A stretch of DNA of 64,000 nt from Adiantum capillus-veneris (GCA_014529385.2 CM043952.1:55652619-55716618), one strand, 5' to 3'. Counted from the first letter of the stretch, positions 41,272 to 53,539 are shown. Program-made: numbers and translations. The notes: generated by a model from the letters alone, not told the origin.

Positions 41272-44120
41272 ATGGATGACAAAGGAAAAGAAATTGAAAC
41301 GAATGTTGATAGCTTTGATTTTGTTAATGAAAGAGCAACTAATGATGCCCCTATGCTTGTAAATTATCTTGTTTCTAGGCTTCAACAAGCCCTGGGAAAT
41401 ACATCCCTCTAAGGTGAAGTGCTACAACAATTGGGCACCCATGGTATTCTCCAAACTCCCCACCAAGAAGAGAGAGTACCTAGGAAGCCTCCTTGTGAGA
41501 CTTCCAAAAGAGGACTCTCTTTGATAAGGGAAGAGGAGGAGGATCCATATGAAGGGCTCAAAAGTTTACTACTTGATGATGCATCTCTCTCTCAAAGGAG
41601 AACGCAAGTTTCAACGATAGAGCCCCCACCTAAAGAACGAGAAAGAAGTGAGTCTCCTGCCACCTTGGCAGAGATGGCTCCATGAAGATGGCGGGCAAAA
41701 CGCTCTCCAACACCCCCTAAATGGAGAAGACCGTCGCATACTTCTCTACACCATAATTCAAAGAGAGAAAACAAGAGAAGAAAAAGGCGAGAAAGAGGTC
41801 ACCCTCTTCTCCATCTTCTTCATCCTCTTCCTCTTCTAAAGAAAGTGATGGTGTAGACAAGGAGGAACAAGGGAAGAAAAAGGCGAGAAAGAGGTCACCT
41901 TCTTCTCCATCCTCCTCATACTCTCCCTCTTCTGAAGAAAAGTGATGGTGCAGCTCTTGAACCACCTAAAAGAAGAGGCCATAGGAGATCCTATGCCACC
42001 TAGAAGAGGTCGTCCAAGCTCAAAAATTTTAAAGAGGGAGGAAAGAACATCTCTTTCCTTACCTACGATGGCACTTTTGGTGCTACGAACAAAGTCTTGG
42101 CCTTTATCCAACAATTCGACACGGCGTTTGGAGATGAGGGCTTCACAGAGTCCTCTAAGCTACGTCATGTAGCCATGCATTTTCAAAAGTCCGCTAGACA
42201 AGTCTATGAGCAAATGGTGAAGCTCCACAAACATGGAAAGATTTAAGAGCTTCCATCATGAAGCAGTTTTGGGCTACCAATGCCAAAGACAAAGTACTTA
42301 CTGAATGGCAAAGCTGAAGCTCTCTCTTTAGGAATCTATTCACAAATATGTAGACAAGTTTTGGGATTTACACCTCAAGGCTACTGTCTTCAAAAAGATG
42401 GATTTTGGAGAGAAAAAACAACAATTTTGTGCGGGTTTAACCGAGGATATGGCAGAGTATGTTAACACTAGAATGGTAACCTAACAGGACATAAAAGTGT
42501 CCTTTCAGGGTTTTGGGAAAAAATTCCAAAACCATAGTAGATCCACTCATTTTGAAAAATCCTTTCATGAGCTTATAGTTCAATAACTACTACATATGGA
42601 AAAAATAAGAAACTTGTAATTTTTCTCATCCCTTGGTCACTACAAGCCTCCAAAGTTGATGGACCAGTGCATTTTGCCCAAAACAGCAATTTCTTACGAT
42701 TGATTGCATATAAATAAGAATGGGGATTTTTGTAGGACATGAGATAAAATGCCCCGTTAACTTCAATGGGTTGGTGACCAAAACATATGGTTGCTTTTAC
42801 CTCACTATTTTTTTTTGGGCAAAAAAAATAGGTACAAAAAAGTTGCATTTTTGCCATTCTGCGGACCTATCATCAAAGTTTCTATAGTCACGCTCAATAC
42901 AGATACTATATACATGTTTTCTTAGTTCCCTTTGAGACTTTGGATTCAAAAGGAGCCATGGAGCATGTCAAAAGGATAATAGGTCTCTTACAATTGGAAC
43001 CTTGGGGGCAATGATAAAGTGCTAAATACAGCAAACATGAAAAAACTGGGTTTAGCATTATGACCTCTAGAAACCCATAGAAACTACTCAATATCTAGCC
43101 AAGTTTGTAGTCTATGATTAGATATGGTTACTACCTACAAAATACACACAATTGGCCTAAGAACTAGCAATATTGAGAAAGTTATACTTGCTACTCTAAA
43201 ATGTATTGTATTCCTCAGCAATCAAAAAACTCAACCATCATCATATACTATGCTATATAGCATATTAGGTCCCCCAAAACTGAAGGAAGATTAGCTTTAT
43301 GTTATACATTACACTTACACAATCAAAATTGAATTTGGATATCAAGAAAGCCACCAAAAAAATCATAAAAGTGCTAATTTTGGCCCAAAAACAGGATTAT
43401 GCAATTCTTGTAAATTGGTCATAACTTTCAATTTTAACACTTAGCTCTCCCTACAAGCATCAAAACATGTTGAGAACTATGAAGGCCTAACCTCTAGCCA
43501 TCTAAACCTCACAAACATGATGTTTAGAGTGGTATAGTTGCCAAAAATTGAAAAAAAACCAAAAACAGGACCCGTTTTTCCACACAGTTTAGGTTCAAAA
43601 ATGTTGTGCAAGAGTAAGGTTAATGGTGATATCGATACTCCAAAAAAAAATGCTAAGTTTTTTTCAGCTCATAAGGCAACTTTGTGGATATATAGCACCT
43701 AAAAATTCATTTTCATACTCTTCAAATAATTCAAGCAAAATGGTCACTTAACAGGACACAAAAGTGTCCAAGGACATAAAAGTGTCCTGTTACCATTCTA
43801 GTGTTAACTCCCAAAGGCCGTGCACCATATCTGCGGTCATACACCATACCATGGTGGCTTCAAGAATCAACTTTCAACAAGGGGCTAAGAGAAATCTTAA
43901 GCCCACGGAAAACAAGGACTGCAACGTGCCTAAGGGGAAGGACAACGTCCAATAGTCTCCTAAAGGCAACTCCAACAACAAAAAACCTAAGGAGAAGGGA
44001 GTTTATAAAGGGGAAAAAAAATCTCTCCTGAAGAGCTAGAGCGTTATCGTAAAGATAACCACTATTTCAAGTGCGGGGAGCAAGGGTATACCTATCGTGC
44101 TTGTCCCCACAAGAATACAT
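41272..44120 (+). pseudogene. Chromovirus gag (interrupted)
   Basis: ATG 41272 opens a 46-codon stretch (MLVNYLVSRLQQALGN) ended by a stop. The frame resumes in a Ser/Lys/Glu-rich region, where KKKARKRSPSSPSSS occurs twice through a tandem duplication (about 41780-41940). A capsid segment follows at about 42020-42240 (FIQQFDTAFGDEGFTESSKL). Gag is split at 42465 by the inverted-repeat element and continues after 43807 with a basic region. The knuckle is degraded, YFKCGEQGYTYRACP, with first Cys and His both Tyr (about 44066-44110). It is non-functional. The Retrotrans_gag assignment rests on pattern and position. Confidence 0.8.
42466..43803. mobile_element. 1338-bp inverted-repeat DNA element, TTAA-flanked
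   Basis: Ends are exact inverted repeats, CACTAGAATGGTAAC and its reverse complement. Just inside each lie short hairpin-like motifs built on GGACA..AAAAGTGTCC, one on the left and two on the right. TTAA flanks both sides (42462-42465 and 43804-43807), and excising the element with one TTAA rejoins gag cleanly. No transposase is visible. The CACTA terminus suggests an En/Spm (CACTA) relative, but those make 3-bp duplications. A symmetrical 4-bp TTAA is piggyBac-like and unusual in plants, and a 2-bp TA duplication is also possible. Family uncertain. Confidence 0.88.
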
Positions 44121-44149
44121 GAAATGATCCTCCTAGAGCTACCTTGGTC

Positions 44150-46080
44150 AAAATTCAAGAAGAGGATGCTCATCACAAAGGATCTCCTATATGCCATGCT
44201 TGGGGAAAGTTAAGAGAACATGATGCTTTCATTCTCTTTGACCCTGGTTCTACTCATGATTCCATATCCACATAGCTGGCCACCAAGCTAGGAATCCAAG
44301 CTTATGAGATGGGAGATGTTCTACCTACCGATGGTGCTTTCAAGGGGCAAGAAGCCTCGATCACTCCCTTAATTGGGAAATTGAGGCTCCATGTCCAAAG
44401 CTATGTGGACAAGGAGGATTTCTTTATCTCTCTTCTTCATCTCTCCTCTCAAGCATGAGGATGTAATCCTAGGGGCACCATGGTTTGATCGCATAGCTGC
44501 CACTTTTAAATTCCTTGAAAGGAAAATCTACTTTAGGTTCAAGGAAAAAGATATGTACATAGATGCTAAGGAGTTGGGTAACACCATACCCATTGTACAT
44601 AAGCAAGCTTTTAATAAGTCAATAAAGAGCTCTATTTCCGTGTACATGATTTTTGTTAAAGATTCTCAAAATGAACCTAATGTTTTAGCAAAAGAAAATA
44701 TAAACAATCACCAGGAATTAGAGTTATCCAATTTTCTCAAGGGATTTCAAGATGTTTTTATTGACGACATCCCTTGTGAACTACCTCCTAAATGAGGGGA
44801 TGACGACCATGCAATTGAACTTCTTCCAGGAAGCTTGCCGCCTAATAGACTTCCTTACCGAGTTTCTCAAGCTCAACAAGAGGAGATTATGCGGCAATGC
44901 ATGAGTTGGTTGAGAAAGGCATGGTTAGGCCTAGCTCATCTCCATTTTGTTCACCAGTATTATTAGTGCGAAAGAAAAATGGCACATATCGTATGTATGT
45001 CGACTATAGAGCATGTAATAGGATCACTATCAAGAATAGGTTTCCCATTCCACAAGTAGAAGACCTATTTGATAAGCTACAGGGGTCACCTACTTCAGTA
45101 GAATTGACCTAAAAAGTGGCTACCATCAAACAAGGATAGTTGATCAAGACATTGTAAAGACCGCATTTCGTACTACGTTTGGTCTTTATGAGTACATTGT
45201 CATGCCTTTTGGCTTGACCAATGCACCATCCACATTTAATCATATGATGGAGAAGCTATTCAGGCCTCACTTAACCTTTATTGGAGTGTTCTTTGATGAT
45301 ATAATCATCTACTTTAATTCATTAGACAAACACAAGCAACATCTCCAGGTGATATTTAAAGTTTTACGAGAGAATAAAACTTTATATTAATCAAAAGAAA
45401 AGTGAATTTTTCTTTCAAGAGATTCAATATTTAGGTCACATTATCTCTCAAGATGGCATCCAAATGGATTTATCAAAGCTAGAGGTAATAAAAGAATGGC
45501 CTAATCCAAGGAATCTGCATCAACTAAGAAGCTTTATAGGTATGTGTGCATACTATAGACACTTCATAGAAAAGTTCTCACAAATTGCAGGACCATTACA
45601 TGACCTAACAAAGAAAAACATTAGGTATACATGGTCTACCAAGGAGAACAATGCTTTCGAAAAGCTTAAAGTGAAGCTTATCTCTCAACCTGTGCTTATA
45701 CTACCAGATCTCTCCAAGCCATTTGAGGTCCAATGTGACGCTTGTGGTGATTGCCTTGGAGCTGTTTTGTTTCAAGAAGGGCACGCCATAGCCTACAAAA
45801 GTCGAAGGCTCGACCCTGTTGAGCAAGCTCTAGGGATATATGAGAAGGAACTCTTAGCAGTTCTACATGCTCTAGACTCGTGGAAGCACTATTTATTGGG
45901 GACTCCTTTCATTCTGCGAACAGATCACCAAAGCCTTAAGTACTTCATGACGCAGACCAAGCTCTCCGACAAACAAATGAGGTGGAAAAATTTCCTTTTG
46001 CAATTTCATTTTCATATTGCTCACATTACTGGCAAGCACAATCAAGTAGATGATGCACTCTCAAGACAAACGAGAGTGAA
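44150..46080 (+). pseudogene. Chromovirus protease, RT and RNase H
   Basis: The protease region (about 44190-44580) has FILFDPGSTHDSIS, where the catalytic DSG is DPG, then GAPWFDRIAATFKFLERKI. RT starts near 44800: VEKGMVRPSSSPFCSPVLLV, RMYVDYRACNRITIKNRFPI, MPFGLTNAPSTFNHMMEKLF, and the catalytic VFFDDIIIYF near 45287-45315 with Asp-Asp intact. RNase H (about 45720-46075) keeps its acidic residues in VQCDACGDCLG, YEKELLAVLHAL and RTDHQSLKYF, ending GKHNQVDDALSR. Stops and shifts near 44270, 44794, 45112 and 45390 break the frame. Confidence 0.9.
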
Positions 46081-47496
46081 TGCGGTATCCATAGCAACTC
46101 ACAATGATCTATCTTGTATGATACATGAGTACGCTATCGATCCCGATTTCAAAGATGTGATTTCAGCCCTTGCACTAGGGAAGAAGGAAGAACCATTTAC
46201 TCTACAAGATGTTTATCTTCTCTATGGCAATAGACTATGCATTATGAAATCACTATGTGAGAAAGTAATGTATGAATCTCATGCTCCTCCTTATGCAGGG
46301 CATAGAGGGATTCAGTCTACCCTAAAAGGGATAGAAACATATTTCTATTGGCTTGCCATGAAAGCAAACATACAGGAGTATGCTCCAAAATGTGTGGTAT
46401 GCCAAAAGACAAAGTTTGATAGAGGGAAGCAACCTGGATTGCTTCAACCTTTGCCAATCCCTAATTCACCATAGGAGAGCATATCCATGGATTTTCTCTT
46501 TGGATTTCCCAAGTCTATCCATGGGAATATATGAATATGGATGATAGTAGACAGGTTAGAAACAAGCACATTTCATATCGATTAAAAAGACTATTAAGGC
46601 CCATCAAATGGCAACCCTCTTTATATCACAAATCTTCAAGTACCATGGCTTGCCAATGTCTATAGTGTCGAATATAGATCCTAGAATGACCAGTAATTTC
46701 TAAAAGGGTCTCTTTGAGAATTTAGGTATAAGGCTAAACTTCTCTTCGGCCTATCATTCCCAAATGGATGGCCAAAGTGAAATAGCTAACCTAACAATTC
46801 TTGATCTACTAAAATCTTACGTCACAGAAGTAGATCAAAAGTCCCAATGGGAGAAGTACTTGCCTTTAGTGGAGTATGCTTACACTAACACTGTACATAC
46901 TTCCACGGAAACATCACCTTTTGAGGTGATAGAGGGAAGATAAAAAAGTCCCTTGCTACTCAAGGTACAAGGGAAGATCTTCGTTTGCAGATGAATCTTT
47001 TCAAAAGATTAAGGATGCTATATCCATCTCTCAGCAAAAGAAAAAGGTTGCTACTGATAAGCACAGAAGAGCCCAAGCCTTAAAACAAAATGATAGGGTC
47101 TTGCTCAAGTTTCCCAAGGCTCAATTAAGGCACACAACGGGCAAGAATCCTACGGGACACCAAAAGTACTATGCTAAGTTAGAAAATAGGTACTATGGTC
47201 ACTTTCAAATTTTTAGGCCAATCAATGAGATGTCCTATCAACTCAAGTTGCTAAACCATTGGGTCATACACAATGCTTTCCACGTGAGCCTACTAAAGCC
47301 CTATAAAGAAGAGCCACCTCAAGAAGCAATTATTGAAGACCCACCAGAGATCGAGGACCAAGAAGAGGTATTGCAGCCCGAGTCCATTCTCCGACACCAA
47401 GACAAGGTATTACGAGGCGGTAAGACTATCCGACCATATCTTATCAAGTTTAAAAATTATCCTTTTGAAGATGTTGAATGGATGCAAGGCATATAA
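46081..47496 (+). pseudogene. Chromovirus integrase with chromodomain-like tail
   Basis: The N-terminal zinc-binding region is clear (YAGHRGIQSTLKGIETYFYW, then CVVCQKTKFDRGKQPG). The catalytic core (46470-47000) is broken by many stops, but SYHSQMDGQSEIANLTILD-like sequence is readable. The C-terminal module is open from 47101: GHFQIFRPINEMSYQLKLL, then a segment like ILRHQDKVLRGGKTIRPYLI running into FKNYPFEDVEWM. This matches the chromodomain-type tail of plant chromoviruses, which steers integration to particular chromatin. Element 3' end follows. Confidence 0.88.
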
Positions 47497-47901
47497 TTAA
47501 AGGATAACCTAAACCTTGTCAATGCTTACAATGATTCCCTAGAGTAAGCAAATGTAAATATGTTTTCATAAACAAAGTTTTTGTCTTATAATACTCTCTT
47601 TTTCTTTATTGTGCGCACATGTTAATGAGTATGCATGCTTAGGATCATGTTTGTGGAGACGACGTCTTTCAAACACCAAGTAGAGCTTGTCACTCTACTA
47701 TGGAAGATTGATACGAACTAATGTGCAGACATGCTTGCGGCACTTAACGCTCTCAAGCACCAAATGGACTAGTCATCCATTCTGGAACGGTGTCATAGGG
47801 TAAAATAGGGATCCTCTATCCGCTAGCAAACGGGCTAATGACTAGGCTTTCTCTTCTCTACCTCATAGTTAAGGACGACTATGATTTCAAGAGAGAGGTT
47901 A

Positions 47902-48758
47902 TGTCATAAAAACTAATATCTAATATTCCCAAATGATTTTCTGATGTTAAATTGATCATTTAATATGGGGGAAGTACCAGGGGAGTAAAAGCTAGAATAT
48001 TGGTAAGACTGCCAAACCAATCTTTGTCAGGGATCCAAAGGAGGAAAAATAGGGATCCAAAGGGGGACAATCTGCAAAAGAGCAATGTGTTTCAATGGGG
48101 CTTAAAAGACCTAAGGTTCAGCTCCATTAAGACTTCCATAGGCTAAGGTTACAAAAATCAAATCATTTTTCTAATGGCCAAAGCAAGGGGAAAATTGGAT
48201 GGTCATGGGAAGACTAAAAAGTCTTCCCACATCCCTAGAAAGGAGGGGGTGAGCCCTTATTATAGGGGATGAGAGAGAAACACACACACACACACACACT
48301 GTGCAAGGCTCCCCCTTTACACAAAGGGAATACTAGACACACGTCAGGGTCCTAGGCCAGTTGCTCCCAACCTTCCCTCAAATCCTATTGGATGGCCATA
48401 GAGGTGGACCAATGAGAATTAGGCTAGAGTAAATTTAGTCTAATCAATTTAAAAATTCTTTATAAAAGAACCAATAGAAATTAAGCTCCCTAGAAGACTA
48501 TTGGACAGTCTACCAAGGGGTCCAATGAGCATCCAACAGCCCAATAGCTTGCCTGATTCCTATTGGCCATAAGACTAAGAGGTCCACTAGAGAGTTTAAT
48601 TGAAATATTTAATTACCTAACTGTCTCAAGGATATTAACTATGCTACTAATTTGTGATTGGCTAAGCTTTATAGGAGCCAATGGGATGCCAGCATGAGCA
48701 AATAGCAAGAGGGGTCGACCAATATGAGAGATTAGGTTGCATTTTACTCTAACACATT

Positions 48759-48792
<34 letters not shown>

Positions 48793-49451
48793 AGTCATAT
48801 GTGCAATAAGAACTCCATCTCCTTCTCCAAGCATTGAGAAGTGGAGGCCTACAACAACAACTCTTGGCTATGGAATGCAAATCCAACCAAGAGCCAATCT
48901 TCAATGGCATACTCATCTCCTCTACCATGCAAATTACTAAGCTAAGCTATGCTATTAGAGTGATTATGTGAGGATAATACTTCTTTCTCGTAAGATACAT
49001 CTTCTTCCTCTCAATATATCCTCGTTCCCTGCTAGCTCTCACCATTTTTGAAGGTGTGTGAGGTCTTGTGATTGAGGCTAGGGACACCATGTGTGTTTTT
49101 CAAGCATAATTTGGTGCATGAAGCTTCCATATTCATTGCACCAACGATATTTGTCAAGGAACACAAGAATTGTATTCTACAAAAGTCTCCTTTGATGGGA
49201 GAAGCTATAATACAAAGCCTTTATGAAAGGGGGACGGGCTCCATGTAAATCCGGTCCTCAACTGTTGTCAATTGTTCTATTTCTCTCTCTTTTCAAGTAT
49301 TGTCAATGCCAAATTAGCTAGGTGTAAATTGTTATGCTGCTTTCTCAAATCAGGTGCTCTCTCTATGCTCATTAGGAACTTGTTCTTATGAAATTCTCAC
49401 TATGTTATCAATGTCTGCTACACACAAGTTACCAGTGCATTAAATGTTACT
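47902..49451 (+). repeat. 3' LTR of the chromovirus
   Basis: 1550 bp, beginning TGTCATAAAAAC after the purine tract CAAGAGAGAGGT. It ends TTACT instead of the expected ACA, but the TSD CGGTG follows directly. An extra ~450 bp relative to the 5' LTR ends at the (CA)n run 48768-48793. Confidence 0.88.
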
Positions 49452-49603
49452 CGGTGCCTTGGTTTGTTGGAGGATTTCAGCTCTGCCAGCAGTTGTGGTT
49501 CATTAGGTGAAATTTGGACTCACAAAGGGGCCCTTTAAGGAGTTTGACTTTACCTCTCTCTACCAAAATGGACGCATGGATAATTTTTTGCAAACAAATG
49601 TGC

Positions 49604-49709
49604 TCTCTCTCTCTCTCTCTCTACTTTGTAATCTCTCATGTGTGAAAATATCTCTCTCCATTAAGTAAACTACTTAATTATCTACTTAGCTGCATCATAT
49701 TTCCTAACA
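49604..49709 (+). repeat. Truncated 5' LTR of the copia element
   Basis: (TC)n then CTCATGTGTGAAAATATCTC through CCTAACA, matching 54152-54276. U3 and TATA box are missing. Confidence 0.88.
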
Positions 49710-49711
49710 AC

Positions 49712-49723
49712 TGGTATCAGAGC
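49712..49723 (+). other. Primer-binding site, initiator tRNA-Met
   Basis: TGGTATCAGAGC, two bases after the LTR end. Confidence 0.93.
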
Positions 49724-49783
49724 AAGGTTTGCTTGTAGCTAAAATTATATCAACGAAAGGATTCCTTGAATTGAGTCGGAGTC

Positions 49784-50640
49784 ATGACGGAGGAAGGGAA
49801 GCTAAAGATTGAGAAGTTCAACGGCAAAAACTGCCAACATTAGAAGATGCAGATTGAAGACTATCTCTACCAGAAGGACATTTATTTGCCACTAGGCGAT
49901 CTTGCGAAGAAGCCCGCAACAAGGGCAGATGAAGCATAGATTGTCCTTGATCGAAAAGCATTAGGAACAATCCGGCTAAGCTTGGCATCAATGGTGGCCT
50001 TCAACATTTCGGAGATGAAGATTGTGGAGGACTTGATGAAATCACTTGACGGCCTCTATGAGAAACCATCTGCATCTAATAAGGTATTTCTCATGAAGTG
50101 CTTGCTCAATCTAAAGATGGCAGAGAATGGTTCAGTTGCAAAACACCTAAATGACAACATAAGTCAACTTCGATCGGTGAAAATTAATTTTGATGACGAA
50201 GTGCAAGCTCTCCTTATACTATCGTCTTTATCGGATAGTTGGGACAGCCTTGTGATGGTTGTGAGTAACTCTATCTCTAGCACAAATACTCTTAAGTTTG
50301 ATGATGTTGTGGGTGTTCTCCTAAGCTAGTAAATGCAAAGGAGAAGCACACGAGAATCATCAAGTGTTGTACTGTCGGTGGAAACAAGGGGAAGGCCTAA
50401 AGAGAGGTTCAAAACCGAACGAATCGTGATCGCTCAAGGCGGAGCAAGTCACGCACAGCGCCAGCTCTTGAATGTTGAAACTATGGAAAGAAGGGCCACG
50501 TCACAAAGGATTGTTGGTCCAAGAAGAAGAAGGAGTCGGAGTCTCAAGACAACAAGCCAACATCGGAGGCCAATGTGGCAGGTAAAGTAGAGAAAGATGC
50601 TCTAATTCTCTCATTAGACAATGTGTCTAATTCCTAGATA
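49784..50640 (+). pseudogene. Copia gag
   Basis: From ATG 49784: a typical start (EEGKLKIEKFNGKNC), then capsid sequence (LMKSLDGLYEKPSASNKVFL; KINFDDEVQALLILSSLSDS) open from 49982 to 50329. The zinc knuckle near 50468-50510 survives as a degraded C-x-N-Y-GKKGHVTKDCW, with the second Cys now Tyr and a stop inside. At least three stops (near 49831, 49937, 50470) sit where Trp is expected, i.e. TGG to TAG or TGA. It is non-functional. Confidence 0.85.
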
Positions 50641-51800
50641 GTAGATTACGGGGCTTCATTTCATGCGACACCACACAAGCAGCATTTCCAAGATTACACA
50701 AAAGGTAATTTTGGGTATGTATACTTGGGAGATGATGAAACTTGTGAAATTGTCGGCAAAGGTACAATTTGTGTCAAAATTGGCAACATAAATAAATGGA
50801 AGCTTAAAGATGTTAGACATGTTCCTTCTCTTTGCAAAAATTTGATCTCTACAGGACAATTGGACGATGAAGGTCACAACATTGCATTCGAAAACAAACG
50901 GTGGAAGATCTCAGAGGGATCTTTGGTGGTTGCTAAGGGAGAAAAGTTTGGTACACTTTACTTGTGTAGTATCAGTACGCAATCTTCAACTTGTGCTGCA
51001 ATAGCTGCAGAAGTCGACAATGCGTTGTGGCACTATCGGCTCGGGCACATGAGTGCCAAAGGAATGCAAATCCTTCAATCAAAGAATCTTCTACCAGGTT
51101 TGAAAGAAGTGGACTTAGAGTTTTGTGAAGATTGTGTTTATGGTAAACAAAAGAGGGTAAAATTTCTAAAAACAAGAAATGAAAGAAAAAATAAAAAAAT
51201 TAAATTGGTTCATTTTGATGTTTGGGGTCCTACAAGTACACCATCCCTTGGTGGCTCATTGTACAATGTAACATTCATAGACGATGCACTAGAAAAACAT
51301 GGGTTTATGTCATGAAGAATAAATCCGATGTGTTTTCCATATTTCAAAGGTGGAAAGCCTTTGTGGAGAATGAAGTAGGTGCAAAAGTTAAATGCCTCAG
51401 ATCTGACAATAGAGGCAAATATTGCAGCCAAGCTTTTGTGCTAGCAATGGCATTCGGAGGCAAAGGACAACCCCAAGGACACCTCAACAAATGGCATTTC
51501 TGAAAGGATGAACAGAACAATCATGGAGCGAGCACGAAGTATGCGGCTACATGCAGGCGTACCGCTTGAGCTTTGGGCGGAAGCAATAAGGAAATTTGTG
51601 TATTTGATCAACCGATCACCCTCAACGGCATTGGATGGGGGAGTTCCAGAGGAGGAATGGACAGGTAAACCTGTGAATTATTCATTTCTCAAAGTGTTTG
51701 GGTGCGCCGTACGCAAGTTCTGCAAGAAGTGCAGCAAAGAGTGCCGAAGTAGCATTGGAAAGATCACAAGACACTCTACAACTTTGAGTTGATAGCGAAT
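50636..51800 (+). pseudogene. Copia protease and integrase
   Basis: The protease motif reads IVDYGASFHATPHKQHF, with the Ser of DSG now Tyr and the preceding Trp a stop. VRHVPSLCKNLISTGQLDDE follows. The pre-integrase zinc region is LWHYRLGHMSAKGMQILQSK with CEDCVYGKQKRVKF. The integrase core retains LVHFDVWGPTSTPSLGG, TFIDDA, CLRSDNRGKY and ERMNRTIMERARSM, so the three acidic positions are recognisable. LELWAEAIRKFVYLINRSPS and VFGCAVRKF mark the tail. Frames change near 51300 and 51500. Confidence 0.88.
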
Positions 51801-53465
51801 CGTGGTTTCCGGCCCGACTGTGCAAACTGTCCCCTTTTGTCTACGTTGAAGTTGAATATGGAGGCTTTCATGCACATAGATAGAAGCCTAAGGTCAAAGC
51901 TAGATGCAACGTCAAAAAAGTGTTTCATTGGCTATGGAGAAGGTGACTTGGGTATCGTCTATGGAATCCTGAAGATGGTAAAATCTTTAGGAGTAGGGAT
52001 GTAATTTTCAACAAACAAACTATGTACAAAGACTACTTGGAAAGAAAACAAACAAAAGAAATAGGTGATTAGTACATGGAGCTTGAGCATGGTGAAGACT
52101 CAAGGAGTGAAAATGGTGACAATGTGCAACAACATCAACCAAATGAGTAGCCTCAACCTATTCCACAAAGATCTACAAGACCAAGGAGATATTGACTTGA
52201 ATGAAATATTTTCTCATGTCGTAAAAATGAACTCAAGTAGGGTTGTCTTAAGCCTTGTGGCTACTTATGATAATCTTGAGCAAACGGATATAGGTATGGC
52301 ATTATCTCATGGTGACTTAGAGGAGGAAATTTACATGCTTCAACCAAAGGGGTATGAAGTAAAAGGTAAGGAGAGTTTTCAGATTAAAGAAGAGCTCGTA
52401 TTGTTTGAAGCAAGCATCAAGACAGTGGTACTTGAAGTTTGATCGATGGATGTTGGATCATGGATTCACAAGATGCAACTCAGATCATTGCGTCTACACA
52501 AAGAATTTGGGAGATGGGAAGTTCATCATCCTAATGTTGTTTGTTGATGGCATGTTGATTGCAAGTGCTAACATGCAACACATCAAAGACCTAAAAGAGG
52601 AGCTGTCTAAATCTTTTTCAATAAAATATTTAGGTGTTGCAAAGAGGATACTTGGTATGAAGATATCAAGGGACAAGACAAAAAAGATAGTAAATCTATC
52701 TTAAGAGGATTACATCAAGAAGGTACTAGAAAGGTTTGCAATGAAAAATGCAAAAACGATTTCTACACCTTTGGCCAGTCACTTTAAACTAACCAAGGAT
52801 ATGAGTCCAAAGACACAAGAGGAGATAGCCTATATGTTGAAAGTTCCTTATGCTATAGCGGTAGGTTGTCTTATGTATGCTATGGTTTGTACAAGGCGAG
52901 GCATTGCACATGTAGTGGGAGTTGTAAGTAGGTTCATGGAAAACCCAGGTAAAGAGCACTGGCAAGCTGTGAAGTGGATACTTAGGTATCTGAAAGGGAC
53001 AACAACAAATGCTTTGTATTTTGGAGGAAATGATATTTTTCTTCAAGGGTATGCAGATATGGCAGGTGACAAAGGTACTCAAAGGAGCACTACTTGCTAT
53101 GTCCTCATGGTTGGAGGCACAATAGTAAGTTGGGCTTCAAAGCTGCAAAAAGTGGTCTCACTTTCTACCACGGAATCAAAGTATGTAGCAATGACAGAGG
53201 CAAACAAAAAAAATTATGTGGCTTCACAGATTCTTAGAAGAGGTTGGATTCAAACAAGACAATTATATCTTGTACAGTGTTAGCCAAAGTGCTATCCATC
53301 TTGCCAAGAACTCAGCCTTTCATTCAAGGACAAAGCACATTGAGGTGAGATGTCATTTCATACGTACTCTTTTGGAAGAGGGACAACTAAAGCTAGAAAA
53401 TGTGCATACCAGTGAAATCCTACAGACATGTTTACAAAGGTGGTCAACAAGGACAAGTTGAGCTT
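51801..53465 (+). pseudogene. Copia RT and RNase H
   Basis: An RT piece from about 52200 (HVVKMNSSRVVLSLVATYDN; HGDLEEEIYMLQPKGYEVKG) follows a deletion of the domain start. The catalytic motif, usually Tyr-Val-Asp-Asp, is FVDG in LFVDGMLIA (about 52540), so the enzyme is dead. LKEELSKSFSIKYLGVAKRI and LMYAMVCTRRGIAHVVGVVS follow. RNase H (52741-53460) shows YADMAGD, SLSTTESKYVA and VSQSAIHLAKN, where the third acidic residue is lost. Several frames are needed to read the whole. Confidence 0.88.
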
Positions 53466-53539
53466 TTTCTCATCTTCAATCGGTATTCAAGGATAAGAAA
53501 CTAGGATGGAAAGCAGTCACAAATTTGGTTTGGAGATCA

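Larger units (their letters stand above)
39833..49451 (+). mobile_element. Ty3/gypsy chromovirus, complete but decayed
   Basis: A 9.6-kb element with TSD CGGTG (39828-39832 and 49452-49456). LTRs are 39833-40861 and 47902-49451, both beginning TGTCATAAAAAC. The order is PBS, gag, protease, RT, RNase H, integrase with a chromodomain-like tail, then a purine-rich tract. Many stops and shifts make it inactive. A 1338-bp inverted-repeat element (42466-43803) sits in gag. A partial copy of the same family lies on the opposite strand at about 55.2-59.1 kb. Confidence 0.93.

Noticed and set aside
49457-49603. TGTTGGAGGATTTC at about 49464 as the start of the copia 5' LTR
   Set aside because: This stretch has no similarity to the 3' LTR (53557-54276) and no matching target duplication. 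Homology begins only at the (TC)n run at 49604.
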